A stretch of 64,000 nucleotides of DNA from Micrasema longulum (GCA_022494885.1 JAGVSM010004287.1:62001-126000); one strand, 5' to 3'. Numbered from the stretch's first letter, positions 1-10,990 are shown. Numbers and translations: made by a program. The notes: generated by a model not told the origin, from the sequence alone.

Positions 1-89
1 TTTTTTTATTTTTTTATTTGTTAATTCAACTATTAAACTAAGTAAAAAAAAAATATTTTTTATTTATTTATATAAGGCATTATCAGAGC

Positions 90-385
90 TACGATTTTTT
101 AAAGTTTTGCATTTCTGAAATAACTCCGTGTGTAACGTCAAAAGTTCATTTCTGCTTATTCTCATTCAGTTCTTCCCATTGGTCAGATCATAGGTTGATT
201 CACATGAATCAGTGACGTCATTCAAAGTAGTGCGTTTTTAATTAATTATTTTTTCCTTACATTTTCAAGAAACTTTGCACATCAATTTAATGCTCTAATT
301 TTTACCCCGTGCAAGAAAATATTTTTGTATCCAATTTCCCGTAGGACTGGAGTTCCTCATTTGATTATCTAGTAATACATTTTTC
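90..385 (+). repeat. Family B interspersed repeat, copy 1
   Basis: This copy shares an ordered block with segments near 15.1, 30.7, 35.1, 35.9, 62.1 and 63.7 kb. The block has a start around GTTTTGTATTTCTGAAAT, a TGACGT motif, an ATTGGTTGATTC stretch, then AATTTAATGCTCTAATTTTT and a closing CTTCCTCATT. No protein is evident. It is probably a non-autonomous transposable element. The present copy carries a perfect TGACGTCA octamer at 213-220. Confidence 0.75.
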
Positions 386-429
386 AGTTTTATATCGTAC
401 CTACTAAATTCGAATTGTCTCTATTCTGT

Positions 430-1045
430 AAAGAAAATTATGATGGTGGAGATTATAATAACAAGGAAGATGAGGAAAATGCTGATGACGGGATTCAAAA
501 TGGTGAAGATGATGGTGAAGGAGACGATCGCGGTTAAAAAAATGAGAATGACGACGATAGATTTTTTTGTAAAAAAATAAGTATTTCCGTTCTCTCATAA
601 ATAATTAAATAACATATATTGGAGAATATAAATCGTATAATGGCAGAGCGTGGTTCCATGTTCGCGACACTAGCCACGACTACGAACCGGTTCAAACGAT
701 GAAGATTATTATGATGATGGATATGATAATGTTTAAGAAGATGATGATAATTATAAAGATGATAACGGCGAAGAAGACAAAGATTATGAAGATCATAATG
801 ATGAATATTATTATGGAGATAATAATGGGGAAAATTATGATAATGGAGATGTTAATGCAGAAGATGAGTATGATAGAGATGAAGAAAATGATGGTGATGG
901 ATATCAATTATTTTATCATTAGATAAAAAAAGGTACTTTGTCTTCGAAGATGATGATAATGTCAGAAATGAGGAAGGTGTTGATGATGGATATGATAATG
1001 ATATGATATGATATGATGATGACGGAGATGATAATAATGCTTTTT
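430..1045 (+). repeat. Purine-rich GAT/GAA/AAT triplet region
   Basis: Imperfect three-base periodicity runs through most of this stretch. On the + strand one frame of each block reads as an acidic D/E/N/G/Y-rich peptide (from 433, from 737 and from 946), broken by TAA stops at about 532-537 and 734-736 and a TGA near 1009. The first and third blocks share a frame; the middle one does not. A degenerate microsatellite is the simplest reading. A decayed exon for a low-complexity acidic protein is possible but weak. Confidence 0.6.
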
Positions 1046-1084
1046 TTTGTTTTTTATTGTTATTATTTTTTGTTTTTTCACAAT

Positions 1085-1187
1085 GCAGGGTGTTCTTTAA
1101 ACCCTGTTACATCCGAAACCACGATGATCAGAATGAGAAAGAAGACATATTGGCACATTAAATATTTTTTTTAGAACGACTCGCAGT
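1085..1187. repeat. Short interspersed repeat, pair with 24112-24206
   Basis: About 95 bases beginning CAGGGTGTTCTTTAAACCCTG and ending before TTTTTTAGAAC match 24112-24206 with few differences. The first bases form a small palindrome (CAGGGT/ACCCTG), as at the ends of many insect repeats. No coding capacity was seen, and the element class is unknown. Confidence 0.7.
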
Positions 1188-1646
1188 CAACGCTCGTGTC
1201 GGTTTGTTTTTTGTTTTCCTCGTAAAAAAATACAGTTCATTGGCAAAAACAAACGTTTACTATAAAAAATAATAAAATATATTACATTTGCAAAAAAGTA
1301 AGGAGTATCTAATACAAAAAAGTGAAAATTAAATTACAATTACTATGGCGACTGCTTTTTTTGATATTTGGCTTGCCAACCGCTGGCTTAATGTAATAAA
1401 TAGCATGAAAAATAATAAATAAACATAAAAATTACAGTTTTGGATTATTTTCCATATTTACACCGGTAAAATTAATATTTATTTATTCACACTCTTTATC
1501 AAAATACAATTCCATGTTCACTTTGCCCAGCTAACAAGGGTACATACCCCGTTCCAAGCTAGGCAATTACATTTTAATATATTATAATAGTTAACAAATT
1601 AATATAGAGCACAGACAAACAAAATATAAACTTATTCGGATACACA

Positions 1647-1812
1647 TTTTGATTCATATACATACAGACATACACATATATACACACATATATATATATA
1701 TGTATGTACATGTGTATATATGTATATATATATATACATATATACACATGTACATACATATATATATATATGTGTGTATATATGTGTATGTCTGTATGTA
1801 TATGAATCAAAA
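1647..1812. repeat. Perfect 166-bp palindrome in LINE 3' UTR
   Basis: The left arm starts TTTTGATTCATATACATAC and the right arm is its reverse complement, ending GTATGTATATGAATCAAAA. The centre lies near 1729/1730 in an AT run. I could find no mismatch between the arms. It shares the four bases AAAA (1809-1812) with the next palindrome. Confidence 0.92.
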
Positions 1813-2122
1813 TAAGGATTAATAAAAAAATATATATATTTATAGATGACAACCATGAAGTTTCACATAAATAAATTGTCTATGTTTTTATGAATGTATG
1901 TATGTGTATGCGCATGGGTGTATGTACGTGTGTGTGTATGTACATGTGTATATATGTGTATATATATAAATATATATATATACACATGTACATACACACA
2001 CACGTACATACACCCATGCGCATACACATACATACATTCATAAAAACATAGACAATTTATTTATGCGAAACTTCATGGTTGTCATCTATAAATATATATA
2101 TTTTTTTATTATTCCTTATTTT
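1809..2122. repeat. Near-perfect 314-bp palindrome in LINE 3' UTR
   Basis: The arms meet at about 1965/1966. The left arm runs from AAAATAAGG through GATGACAACCATGAAG and the CGCATGGGTG segment; the right arm mirrors it to CCTTATTTT. A few single-base differences separate the arms (for example TTTCACATAA against TTATGCGAAA read in reverse). Copy 2 of this LINE (53030-53180) carries this segment once only. Confidence 0.92.
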
Positions 2123-2904
2123 TTATATTTTATTTTTGACATCCAGTAAGATTCTCCAATCCGTGGCATGCATCAACTTTTCTGACTCCCTGCGACCAAT
2201 GTCATGAAATAGCGAGGTCAACACCTTCCGTAACTTGACAACACTCCCGTCTTTCCACGATTCTGGCAAAAGGTTGTGGACCTTTTTGCCTACGTAATAG
2301 TGTTGTCTCGATGCCAGAACAGTGTTGACCCCTTCACTTAGTATCAGATCCCTATTAGAGTATCTTGTATTATGGTTGTGGATGACGCTTGGGTAAACGT
2401 TTCTATTTATGTGTGTAACCACTGCCGTTCTCAATATATACTGTTGAATAATATTCAGTACTCTGAATTTTTTGAAGAGCAATTCACTTGGATAACGAAA
2501 TGTTTTTTTTAAAATGACTCGGATTAAAGATTTCTGTGCAATTGCTACAGGTTCACGGGCGGTTTTTGTGCAAGCTCCCCAACCAATTAGACCGTAAGTC
2601 AACACAGAATATGCCAGTGCATGGTATAGGTGTTACCTAATATTTTACAGTGGTGAATCATCCTTTAACGAGAATAATGATGTTATTTACTCAGTACCTA
2701 CTTTCATTCATGCATTCTCATATCTTTTTTAATCGAGATGCATAAATTTAATATCATAAAGAAGTGATAAAACCGCACTGAGGCTAGAGACTGTTAGATT
2801 ATTTTACTTAAAAATTATTTCGTATTTGTAACCTTTGTTTTTATAATCAAAAATTCACTTATAAAAGTGTTTACATCTACAACTAGAATCCGGCCACAGC
2901 CAAC

Positions 2905-3790
2905 TTATTAACTCTCCCTTCCCGGTAATGCATAGCTAGTACACATAGTATATAATAACTTTAATATCTCCATAAATATAACAAATTATTGGTAAAGATT
3001 TTCGGAATTCCTCAAAAATTAATTAGTTTTGCGTATCAATCATAACATTTTTTAAAATAATAATTAATGCTTATGGGATCAGAAAAAATATTTTATTAAA
3101 AATGAGAGATAAATCATCGACACATTAGAAAGTTTACCAATGTGTCGCATGTTGTGGAGTATGTAGTAAACTCACAAACTCTCGATAATACGGGTATATT
3201 CGGGAGCGAGAGAGACAATTTAACACGTCACACGCGTGAACAGCAAAGTTTCTATTACTTCTCCCATACGTCAGTTATTTAAGTTAGTACAGATATCTGT
3301 TAGTAGCTCTCCGACTTTCATCAAGGGCGGTTCTTTCGCCCGTGCTGTGAGCATGAGCTAATGGCTTTTTTATTTTTTAGCAATTAGATTAAAAAATATT
3401 ATCACTTTTGACTGCAACTATAAATAGTTGAATATTTCATTTTTCCGATTTAAAATCTCTTATTTTGTTAGCCACGGAAATATGCAATAGGCTGGAGGTC
3501 CGTTTTGATTTATTTTTGTTCGTAAATTGAGTTTTTTGACTGACGTTTCTTTGTTGAATTCCATTTTAGTTAAATTAATAAAAAATACTGTGTTTAGTTT
3601 CATACCACATTTAATTTATAATTTTCGCCAGTGACCGGGTTTTGTTGTGACCGACGTCGTAAGATTGGAGGGAAATTAAACAAATTCTTATGCTATATTA
3701 TACAAGTGAAAGCGGGGGTTGTCAATTATGATTTTAATTAATTAACGAGCTTAACACGAGTTTATGTTTTTTAAATATATTTTTTTATTA
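2905..3790 (+). mobile_element. Family H DNA element, left arm and centre
   Basis: The segment 2915-3420 is the reverse complement of 47540-47990, while the central block starting CCAGTGACCGGGTTTTGT near 3630 lies in the same orientation as at 46605. The two loci therefore look like opposite halves of one element with terminal inverted repeats of about 450-500 bases. The outer end reads CTCTCCCTTCCCGG. A third, more diverged left arm is at 36930-37530. No transposase was found, so superfamily is open. Confidence 0.6.
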
Positions 3791-3984
3791 AAATAAATAT
3801 CTTTTTTTTGTTACAAGAAACGACGTAAGTTTTTTTTCATTCGTTTGAATAGCGTGTTTTATTTATTGAAAAAAACAGAATGAATTAATATTTACGTTTT
3901 TATGATTTACGGCAGTATTTCATTTATTGATATAATTTCTGTTAGTATGTAATAACCGTGTTAGAAAAATGGAAAAAAAATGTG

Positions 3985-4065
3985 GTAGAGCAGGGTTCGA
4001 ACCTCGGACCTCTATCCCTTGAGTCTGTGACACTACCGCAATACTATGACCCGTCCCTTTGGTAG
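3985..4065 (-). repeat. tRNA-like SINE head fragment
   Basis: The minus strand has an internal RNA polymerase III promoter layout: an A-box-like GGTCATAGTATTGCGGTAG followed about 35 bases later by a B box, AGGTTCGAACCCT. The spacing matches a tRNA, but the acceptor ends do not pair well enough for a working tRNA. It is most likely the head of a tRNA-derived SINE. Confidence 0.5.
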
Positions 4066-4139
4066 TTATTATTAGAATATTGAAAAATCCATTTCTGTTC
4101 TATCTCTTAGCCTATTACATGTTCAATAAATAGAATAAT

Positions 4140-4700
4140 TTCAAAATATTTCGAGTATGCCTAAATGTATCCAGACAAGAGTGGATTTCACTCTCTCGGG
4201 ATTTAAAATAATTGCAACAGAGAAGGAAAACATTTTTGATAAGGATTATAGCCGCTTTTTACGCTGTGTAACATTCACCATTCTGCCTATATTAATGTTT
4301 ATGTTAGCAAGAAAAATTGGCCATTAAAATTTTATTTATTTACATGTACATTAGAAAACAAGCAAAAAAAAATCAAAATTGTTTTCAGGCGTTGCCTAGT
4401 AGGTGAATTGGTTTAGCCGGGGATGAATCTTCTCACACGATTAAGGTTTCAGCTCTCTTACTTCACAAAAGTCAACAGATGGAAGAGTTGAGAAAATGTG
4501 GTTGTTCAAACATAAACAGAATAGTAAATGTTACACAGTGTATAAAGTGGCCACTTTAACCAGCCAATGACAGGTCATAAGCCCTGTAAATGCCTAGACT
4601 TCCATATTCCCTTCTCAAAAGTGTTTTCCCTCTCTGTTGCAACAAATTTAAATAGTCCGGTTAGATTCTCATTCAAAATTCAAGGGCGAATTTCGTTTAT
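4140..4700. mobile_element. Family A foldback element, copy 1
   Basis: The left flank (TGTGTAACATTCACCATTCTGCC, about 4267) and right flank (reverse complement, about 4510-4545) are inverted copies. Each continues into the signature of this family: a GGCCACTT block, GACAGGTCATAAGCCCTGTA, and a CCTCTCTGTTGCAA or TTGCAACAGAG boundary. The centre holds CAGGCGTTGCCTAGTAGGTGAA. No ORF of note. At least eight related copies occur in this window. Confidence 0.75.
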
Positions 4701-4959
4701 ACTAGTATATTTGTTTACATTTCCATTAAATTTAATATTTTCGTACCTAGGCATGTAATAAGTATTCATGAACTAAATTAGTTTGTTGCTTATTATTTAA
4801 ATTGTAGTAGCAAATAAATGAAATATCAATATCGGGCGTCTTTTAATTTGTAATTCATTGTTTATAGACATGCTCGTCATTAACCACCTCCGGCATTGTC
4901 TAAGAAACCTCAATAAATATGCATGAAAAATTGAGAAATAAGACTGGAGTGGTCAAGTT

Positions 4960-5800
4960 GTGCCTTGTGATTGCATTGTCAATACAAGAGCGGCGGAAAA
5001 CGGTCGCGGATTTGCGGAATCTACGCTGTAGCTCGAGCTAATTTATTCGCATCATTTGTTTAATTAGGTACGTAACGGACTGTGAATATCCACGGGTGGA
5101 CCGCTCCGCAGTTCTGGCAACACCGGTGTCAAAATATTATTCCGGATTCAAACATCAAACTGACGTTTGAATGGCGCGATAGTGCAAAAGTTCGGACGAA
5201 AAGAAAACGTAAAATTAATATATAGTAAGGTCGACAATATAATCTAATCAATTCCGCACGAAACGAAGACTTAAGTTTTATTATTTAATAGAACAATAAT
5301 TATTTCCACATAAAAATCTTAGCATAAACAAAAGAGTCGTGAATGTCGTTTTTAATGACTGTGTAAAATTAGTGATATGTTATTTTAATTACTCCTTCGA
5401 GTAAATGAGTAATATAAAGTGACTTTCTTCGAGAATCTTCCGCTTTATTTTGTACGCGCAGAACTCGGAGGTGGTAGAAGTTGACGGGGTACTGAATTTA
5501 TGCAACAATAAGACTTTGTTTACGAAAGTTTTGGTAGCTGTCAAAAAGTTTCTGCTCTTAAAATTTTAATTCATCCGATTATTTTCTCTTTTCCGGCGAA
5601 GTAAACTCCGTCGTCGTGTGGTGTTTTTATCAAGATGGAAACCGTAGGAAGCGAAGCGTCCGCAATAAGGCTTCGGTAAACAAACAAAACTGATAAAGGA
5701 AGATGTTCCCAATGCCGACGGTGGGAGCCATATATAACGACATCTTAATCGGGTGATAGTGATATTTCTCGTGCAGTGTTGTGTGGGTGAGTGGTACAGT
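4960..5800 (+). promoter_or_regulatory. Candidate promoter and 5' UTR of the signal-peptide gene
   Basis: Base composition is clearly richer in G+C here than in the surrounding sequence, with several CpGs and none of the repeat families recognised elsewhere. A TATA-like CATATATAACG lies at 5729-5739, about 65 bases before the ATG at 5801. A CAGT-type initiator is possible at 5774-5777, a little further from the TATA than usual. The ATG has A at -3 (ACAGTATGA), a good insect start context. An in-frame TAA at 5735-5737 closes the reading frame upstream. Transcription start is inferred, not seen. Confidence 0.5.
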
Positions 5801-5889
5801 ATGAAGATACAGAGCAGGTGGTTATGTGTGCTCGTCCTTCAGCTGGTCCTTCTGGCGGCCGCTGAGAACAACACGGACTCGACTCCCCG
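5801..5889 (+). CDS. First coding exon of a secreted or membrane protein
   Basis: The exon encodes 29 complete codons plus two bases of a thirtieth. The n-region is MKIQSR, the hydrophobic core is WLCVLVLQLVLL, and AAA at residues 19-21 precedes a likely signal peptidase site before E22. Residues 23-25 (NNT) form an N-glycosylation sequon in what would be the mature chain. The exon would end at 5889 before GTAAGC, a strong splice donor, leaving phase 2; reading on unspliced meets TAA at 5891-5893. Codon use is much more GC-rich than in flanking DNA. The family is not recognisable from the signal peptide alone. No matching downstream exon was found in the remaining 58 kb, so the next exon is either small, missed or outside the window. 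A short free peptide of 30 residues is the alternative. Confidence 0.7.
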
Positions 5890-7260
5890 GTAAGCCGAAA
5901 GAGTTTACTATTAATTTACTAAATACTTCGTTTTTCTTTGATTTTTTACATTATTATTTTTTAAAAATTTAAATTGAAAACATATTATATATAATTTTAT
6001 ATAATATTTCCAAGAAGTTTTTGTAAAAAAACTCATTTAGGGACACGCAGATAACAATATTTATTTACAGACGTTTTTAAATTTGAAACTATAACATTAT
6101 TTAAAAAAGCAGAATAATTATTACTATACACTACAAATTAAAAGGGTATGAAAAAGTTTCAAAAATTATAAAATAAACATAATACAAGGTATGGAAATAA
6201 ATTCTAAATGATAAATACATAATACAATATGTAAAAGAAAAATTAAAAATTATAAAAAGTTTAAAAATTGCGTGTATGTATACACGCAATTGTATCACTC
6301 AAATTACATACATTAATATTATTATTATAAATCAAATTTCTCTTTTGAAATTTGTATTACTACTAAAATCGCTTTAATGAAATTTTATCGACTTCTCTTG
6401 GTTTAAAATCTTCTCCTTATATTGCTTTTCAAATTTTAAAGATTACTTGCTATACTTGTTATTCCTTCTTTATTTTTTCTTTTTTCTCTGCTGCATGGGC
6501 ATGTTTTTATACTTTTAAACTACCTTTAATTACTTATATTATATATGTTAATAAAATCAATTTATTGCTGCTCTTACTATAATGTGTCATTAATTTTGAA
6601 TATGTTTTTTAAATTGACCTAAATTTACTGTCTTATATTTCACTTAAAGATTTTTCTCATCGTTTCTTTGAATCCCTTAAAATAAATATGTGTATATTTA
6701 TGTTTTTCCTTTTTTTTAAAAAATGTTATTACTATTTTTTTTTAATTTTTACATCTGAGCATGTTTTTCATTCTTTATTTCAATCCTTAATTTTTAATTA
6801 CTCTTAGAAATTTTCTAATATTATTTCCATTTGTAAATACTCACTACAAACTACAAACTTTAAAGTATCTTTTTTTCACTTAAATTTTAATTTTTAAACA
6901 ACTTTCATTTGTGTTTTTCTTTTTCCTTCTCTTTTTTATACTTTCATAATTAACCTTACATATAATTGCTTTATAATATGGAAACTTCACTGGTCCATTA
7001 GAATTAAGTCTAATTGTGTAAAATATTAAACTTTGTAACTGTACTGTATGTTTCCTGAATAAAAGAAAATAAAAATACATGCTGAAGGGAGTACGAGAGT
7101 GCAAATGTTAAAAAATTACAAGAATGAAAAAGTTTTTAAAATTAACAAAATATATTTACCCAATGCAGGTTAAAAAATATCAAAAGCGTTTTAATTTAAT
7201 TTTTTTTAAGCCAATCAACAGGCTTAAGTAAGCCCTAATACATGACAGTAATGAGTAATA
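5890..7260. other. AT-rich presumed intron sequence
   Basis: No coding signal was seen. It contains an 11-bp inverted repeat with a 4-base loop at 6266-6291 and a block at 6430-6530 that resembles 52180-52275 (AACTTG/ATTCTTTCTTTATT and a CTGCATGTTTTTATA stretch), probably a shared repeat. The 74-codon minus-strand ORF at 6880-7104 is low in complexity and unsupported. Confidence 0.5.
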
Positions 7261-7261
7261 C

Positions 7262-7860
7262 TTAATCTTAACAGTCTTAAAGTCTACTTAAATTAACAAA
7301 GTGTATAATTAACAAAAGGTATGTAAATAGCATAAACTTGGCGGAAATGGCAAGTGTGACATCGCGAGTCAGGAGAGACAACACCGCTTGCTTCTTAAAT
7401 GCCTGCCCTTGCTGTAGGAACACATCGACTGTACCGTTTAGTGAGATTTCGTTCATTGTTCTGAAGATCCTTGGCGGAGGGAAAAAGAATCCGATGTTAG
7501 TTTTATAATTTCCCACAGCAAAGACAGGATTGGTACGCAAGTTACGACGAGGTACATTAATGTTTATCTGAGCAAGGATATCATGGGCATCTATGCAGTT
7601 AGATAATTATTTGTGCAAAAATATGAAACCAGCCAAAATCCTTCTGAATTCTAAGCTAAAGACGTGAAAGTACTCTAGACGATCACAATAGTTTATTATG
7701 AAAGTATTTGATCCGATTCTAAATATTAACGATTTTAAAAATTTACGTTGCACCGATTCAATCCGCGTTATATGAATATTAAAATTTGGAGACCATATTA
7801 TAGAATTAAATTCAAGTAAACTACGAGCAAATACATATAAATATATATAATACAAGCTAA
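7262..7860 (-). mobile_element. LINE ORF2 C-terminal fragment
   Basis: The minus strand from 7855 reads RSLLEFNSIIWSPNF, then an IESVQRKFLKSL stretch, typical of the post-palm part of a LINE reverse transcriptase. After one break near 7600 it continues as DAHDILAQIN, NVPRRNLRTNPVF, a TNIGFFFPPPR segment and a final AFKKQAVL. The family is the same general kind as the fragments at 29300 and 31790. A frameshift or stop between 7540 and 7607 shows it is dead. The 5' part, including the catalytic FADD-type motif, is missing. Confidence 0.82.
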
Positions 7861-9935
7861 AAAAGTATGAAAAACCATAAAAATTATTTTAAAAGTATTA
7901 AAAATTACATATACAAGCAAAAACGGTAAAATATCAAAAGTTATATGTTCAAAATGCGCATTCTCTGGATCAGGCAACATCTTATAATAATCAAGTATGA
8001 AAATAGGTACATACTGGAGTGTAAAAAAATATCCATATAAGACTTTGGTGGCGTGGTTAAGGTTTTTATTACTCAAGTATTTCCAAGAGTTAATGCCTTT
8101 AATTTTCTTGAAAACCAAATAGGTACCTATTTTTTTATTAATAAATTTCATAAAAAGTACATGTTTTTGTAAAATTTTAAACATATGTACTTTTATACAT
8201 CTAGTAAATGTTATCACTGTAACTCTCAAAAAAAAGAGACTAACTCTTGTGCTTGGAGAGAGACTTACACTGTTTTAGTTGTTTATTTATAAAAGTTTAT
8301 ATAATTTTAAATACGAGTCCGAGTATTTTATTCATTTAATAAAAGAAAACAACAACCATTATAACAAAAAATGTAATATTAAAAATAAACAAAAATTATA
8401 AGCCAATTATAGTTTTCTATATACATAATATATATTAGTTATTATAACTAAATACAATGCCAAAAAAATAAGAAAATAAGCGTACCTGCGTAAAGCCGCT
8501 CCGTATCACTCCACTTGTAAAATTAAAAAAAATATATATATACGAGTAGTAATAATGAAATAGGGCGTCTGAAAAGAAAAACTTTTTGTTTACTCCGTCT
8601 TAATTTTTTTTTTATACTTTAATTATCTTTTGATAAATAATCTTTATCTCTGAAGGGCGCGAGCCAGCATTTAACAACATTAAAATGGCTGTCCCTGATC
8701 TTCGATTATGAAGGGACGATTAAAGATTTACTATGATTGTAAATTTGTTTATGTAGATTTGAATTTCATTCGCAAAAAAATATTCGTTGTTTAAAATATT
8801 ACCGACAAAATTGTGGGACAAACGACACGTGTGACGTTACCGCGTCATACTTGTACGCATGTTTGCCAGGCGCGCACTCGGCGGGCAAACCCGAAAATTA
8901 TAAATGAAAACTGGTTTTGTATAAGGTAAAATGGGTATATATGAATATGGCACCAATTATTTTAAGCTTATATAACTTACTTCGCGCGCAAGAAAATAAA
9001 CTCGTCGTGTTTCAGAAAGTATTTATCTTAAACTAGGAAAAAAGAGCTCATATCTTTATAATAATTATTTTATGGGAACTAAATAATAATATATGAAAAC
9101 AGAAATGTGCCATATTTACCCAGTCTTCAGGAGTATGACACCACCGACCGGGGTAATTGTGGCATTATATAATAAGTGTATTCTAACCCAATATTAATGT
9201 ACATTTTTTTTTATTAAAAGTAGAAAAAAAAAAATTTCGTTAAAAAGTAATAAAAAATTTTAAATAATTCAGAAAAAAAAATTGCAGGGGTTTTTGAATT
9301 CTGTATCAACATTTTAAATAATAAATTAATGAAATATTTGGGTAAATCATAAAAATTCATATCCATGTAAAAAGAATCTATAAGTACAAATACGATTGAC
9401 GTCGTTTGAGATATGTAACCGATCAATATAACATAGATCCTAATTTAATAGGTCGTTTATAAGTGACACACAGTTTAAGAATGATTATCCCTTTTAAAAA
9501 AGTTTTTATTTGAGTATTCTTCTAAGTATTATTACTAGTATTCATAAGTACAGTAAAACAACAATTATCCGAATAAATGAGTTCCAGATTTTATTGCTTT
9601 TAAAATAATACAGCGAATTTGAATCACATTAAAAACTTACTTAAACATGATCAGCGAAATTTTGCAAAATCAAATTATAGTTAAAAACTTCTCTGTTTTT
9701 TATTTCCCGATAACGTTCTGGATATTTGGCAACACGAGTGACTGGAATTCGGAAAAACTGAGTAATTTCTGTAATTTATTGCTTTGCTTCGAAGTGAATA
9801 TATATACTTACTCATGTGTCCGTATTGAGTTTTTTTACTAATTTAATTAATTATAGTCGATAGTTAACTAATACTAATTTACTATTTTTTAACGACATCC
9901 TAATGTAGATATGTTTGTCAATTAATTTTTTTGTT
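7861..9935. other. AT-rich DNA with no recognisable gene
   Basis: Nothing is supported here beyond a CpG-richer island at about 8820-8900 and a pair of inverted short matches (GGTATATATGAATATGGCAC near 8931 and GTGCCATATTTACCC near 9107) that could bound a short element. The 143-codon minus ORF at 7798-8229 partly overlaps the LINE fragment and is otherwise compositionally biased. Confidence 0.45.
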
Positions 9936-9936
9936 T

Positions 9937-10148
9937 CCTCGTGATCTACTAATCAGCGCGTTCGCCTACCATGCAAGAGGTCTAGGGTTCAATTTCCGAC
10001 GTGTATAAGTGTTTTTTTAAAAAAGTTTTATTACAATTATCATGTAATACTCATTTTACATTAATGTACCGAAGTGAACAAAACACGCTGCGGTTGGTGT
10101 ACCAATGCAGTGCCCTATGCACAATTAGGTGGAAAGGGGGAATGATGA
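9937..10148 (+). mobile_element. tRNA-derived SINE1, copy a (degraded)
   Basis: The head has a decayed A box (CTAATCAGCGCG), CCATGCAAGAGGTC and a decayed B box (GGTTCAATTTCC). The tail keeps the family's TTGGTGTACCAATGCAGTGCCCTATGCAC segment in two parts and ends GATGATG. Part of the middle has been replaced or deleted compared with the copy at 63258. Confidence 0.85.
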
Positions 10149-10379
10149 TGTTAATTTAGATATTTTTCGTATATAAATAATGCGTGTTAAATTTGTGCGT
10201 ACAAAATTAATGCACTTTCACGTTTCAGGATTTAAACAAAAAAAAAACTCGAAAAAAACTTTTAATTAAAATTTAAATAAAAACGTTTTGTCTGTAAATA
10301 CTTTATATTTGTTTGTTTATTTACCGACTGGTTACTGAGATACTGTGTGCTCCTTTATCAAGGTATATTAAACTAAAAC

Positions 10380-10990
10380 ATGTTTTGAGTATGTCCAAAT
10401 GTTTGTAGACAGGCTGGATTTCCTCCCTAAGGAGTTATTCTTAATCATATATTTGATACATTGCTAATCAAACTAACTGGTATAAGAAGGAGTATCAAAT
10501 TAAATAACTGGTTTCAGGCATTGCCTAGTAGTTGTTATAATTCAGTTAGATGAATCTCACCTACATCAATAAAGGTTTCAGCTCTTTTAATTAAAAAAAA
10601 ATAATAGATGGAAGAGTTGAGGTGTTTAAACATAAGCAGAATGGTGAATGTTACACAGTGTGTAAAGTGGCCACTTAAACCAGTCATGCTTTCACTTTCC
10701 ATTATGTTGTATCCCAACTCAACACAGGGCCCTTGGCCTCATAAAATTTGTGATACGTTATTATTTTTTTTCGTATATATATATATATATATATGTATTT
10801 GTATGAATAATTTAAAAAATGACAGTTCATAAGCCCTTCAAATGACAAATGGAAGAGTTGAGATGTTTAAACATAGGCAGAATGGCGAATGTTACACAAT
10901 GTGTAAAGTGGCCACTTAAACCAATCAATGACAGATCACAAGCCCTTCAAATGTCTAGATATCTATATTCCCTTCTCAAAAACGTTTTTT
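10380..10990. mobile_element. Family A foldback element, copy with internal duplication
   Basis: The left end TTTTGAGTATGTCCAAATGTT matches the ends of other copies. The block GGAAGAGTTGAGRTGTTTAAACATA through GTGTAAAGTGGCCACTTAAACC occurs twice, at about 10608-10682 and 10851-10922, and the copies are separated by a family F segment and an (AT)n run. The element therefore has an insertion with a flanking duplication of about 75 bases. Confidence 0.75.
10695..10795 (+). repeat. Family F repeat, copy 1
   Basis: The order CTTTCACTTTCCATTATG, TATCCCAACTCAACACAGGG, GGCCTCAT, GATACGTTATTATTTTTTT is found in reverse at 20495-20575, and a similar CATCTCAACACAGGCC stretch follows the LINE ORF end at 21440-21500. 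It is probably the 3' UTR of that LINE. An (AT)n tract follows at 10773-10795. Confidence 0.65.

Larger units (their letters stand above)
1474..2632 (-). mobile_element. 5'-truncated non-LTR retrotransposon (LINE), copy 1
   Basis: The minus strand from 2632 encodes the C-terminal part of a LINE ORF2 after the reverse transcriptase fingers and palm: a YHALAYSVLTYGLIGWGACTKT-type stretch, then about 140 uninterrupted residues ending DVKNKI at 2123. A 3' UTR follows and ends at 1474 in an AATAAATAAAT-type tail. The copy at 52553-53412 has the same ORF end and the same 3' UTR, so both are members of one family truncated at slightly different 5' points. The 3' UTR of this copy has been rearranged into two large palindromes (1647-1812 and 1809-2122) that copy 2 lacks. 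Clade cannot be fixed without the RT core; the tail style suits Jockey/CR1-like elements. Confidence 0.88.

Noticed and set aside
699..926. Methionine- and isoleucine-rich ORFs on both strands
   Set aside because: They are frame shadows of the GAT triplet repeat; all six frames give low-complexity peptides there.
1574..1856. Tyrosine/isoleucine-rich minus-strand ORFs and the similar plus ORFs at 53055-53286
   Set aside because: They translate the TATG/TATA-rich LINE 3' UTR and its palindromes, not a protein gene.
3985..4065. Functional tRNA gene
   Set aside because: A and B boxes are visible, but arms and acceptor stem do not pair convincingly. The same holds at 11998 and 16660; SINE heads are more likely.
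5801..5893. Complete 30-residue peptide gene
   Set aside because: The open frame does end in TAA, but the stop is made by a strong GTAAGC donor, so a spliced first exon is more likely.
8931..9121. Short MITE bounded by GGTATATATGAATATGGCAC-like words
   Set aside because: The inverted match is short and gapped, with no target duplication and no second copy.
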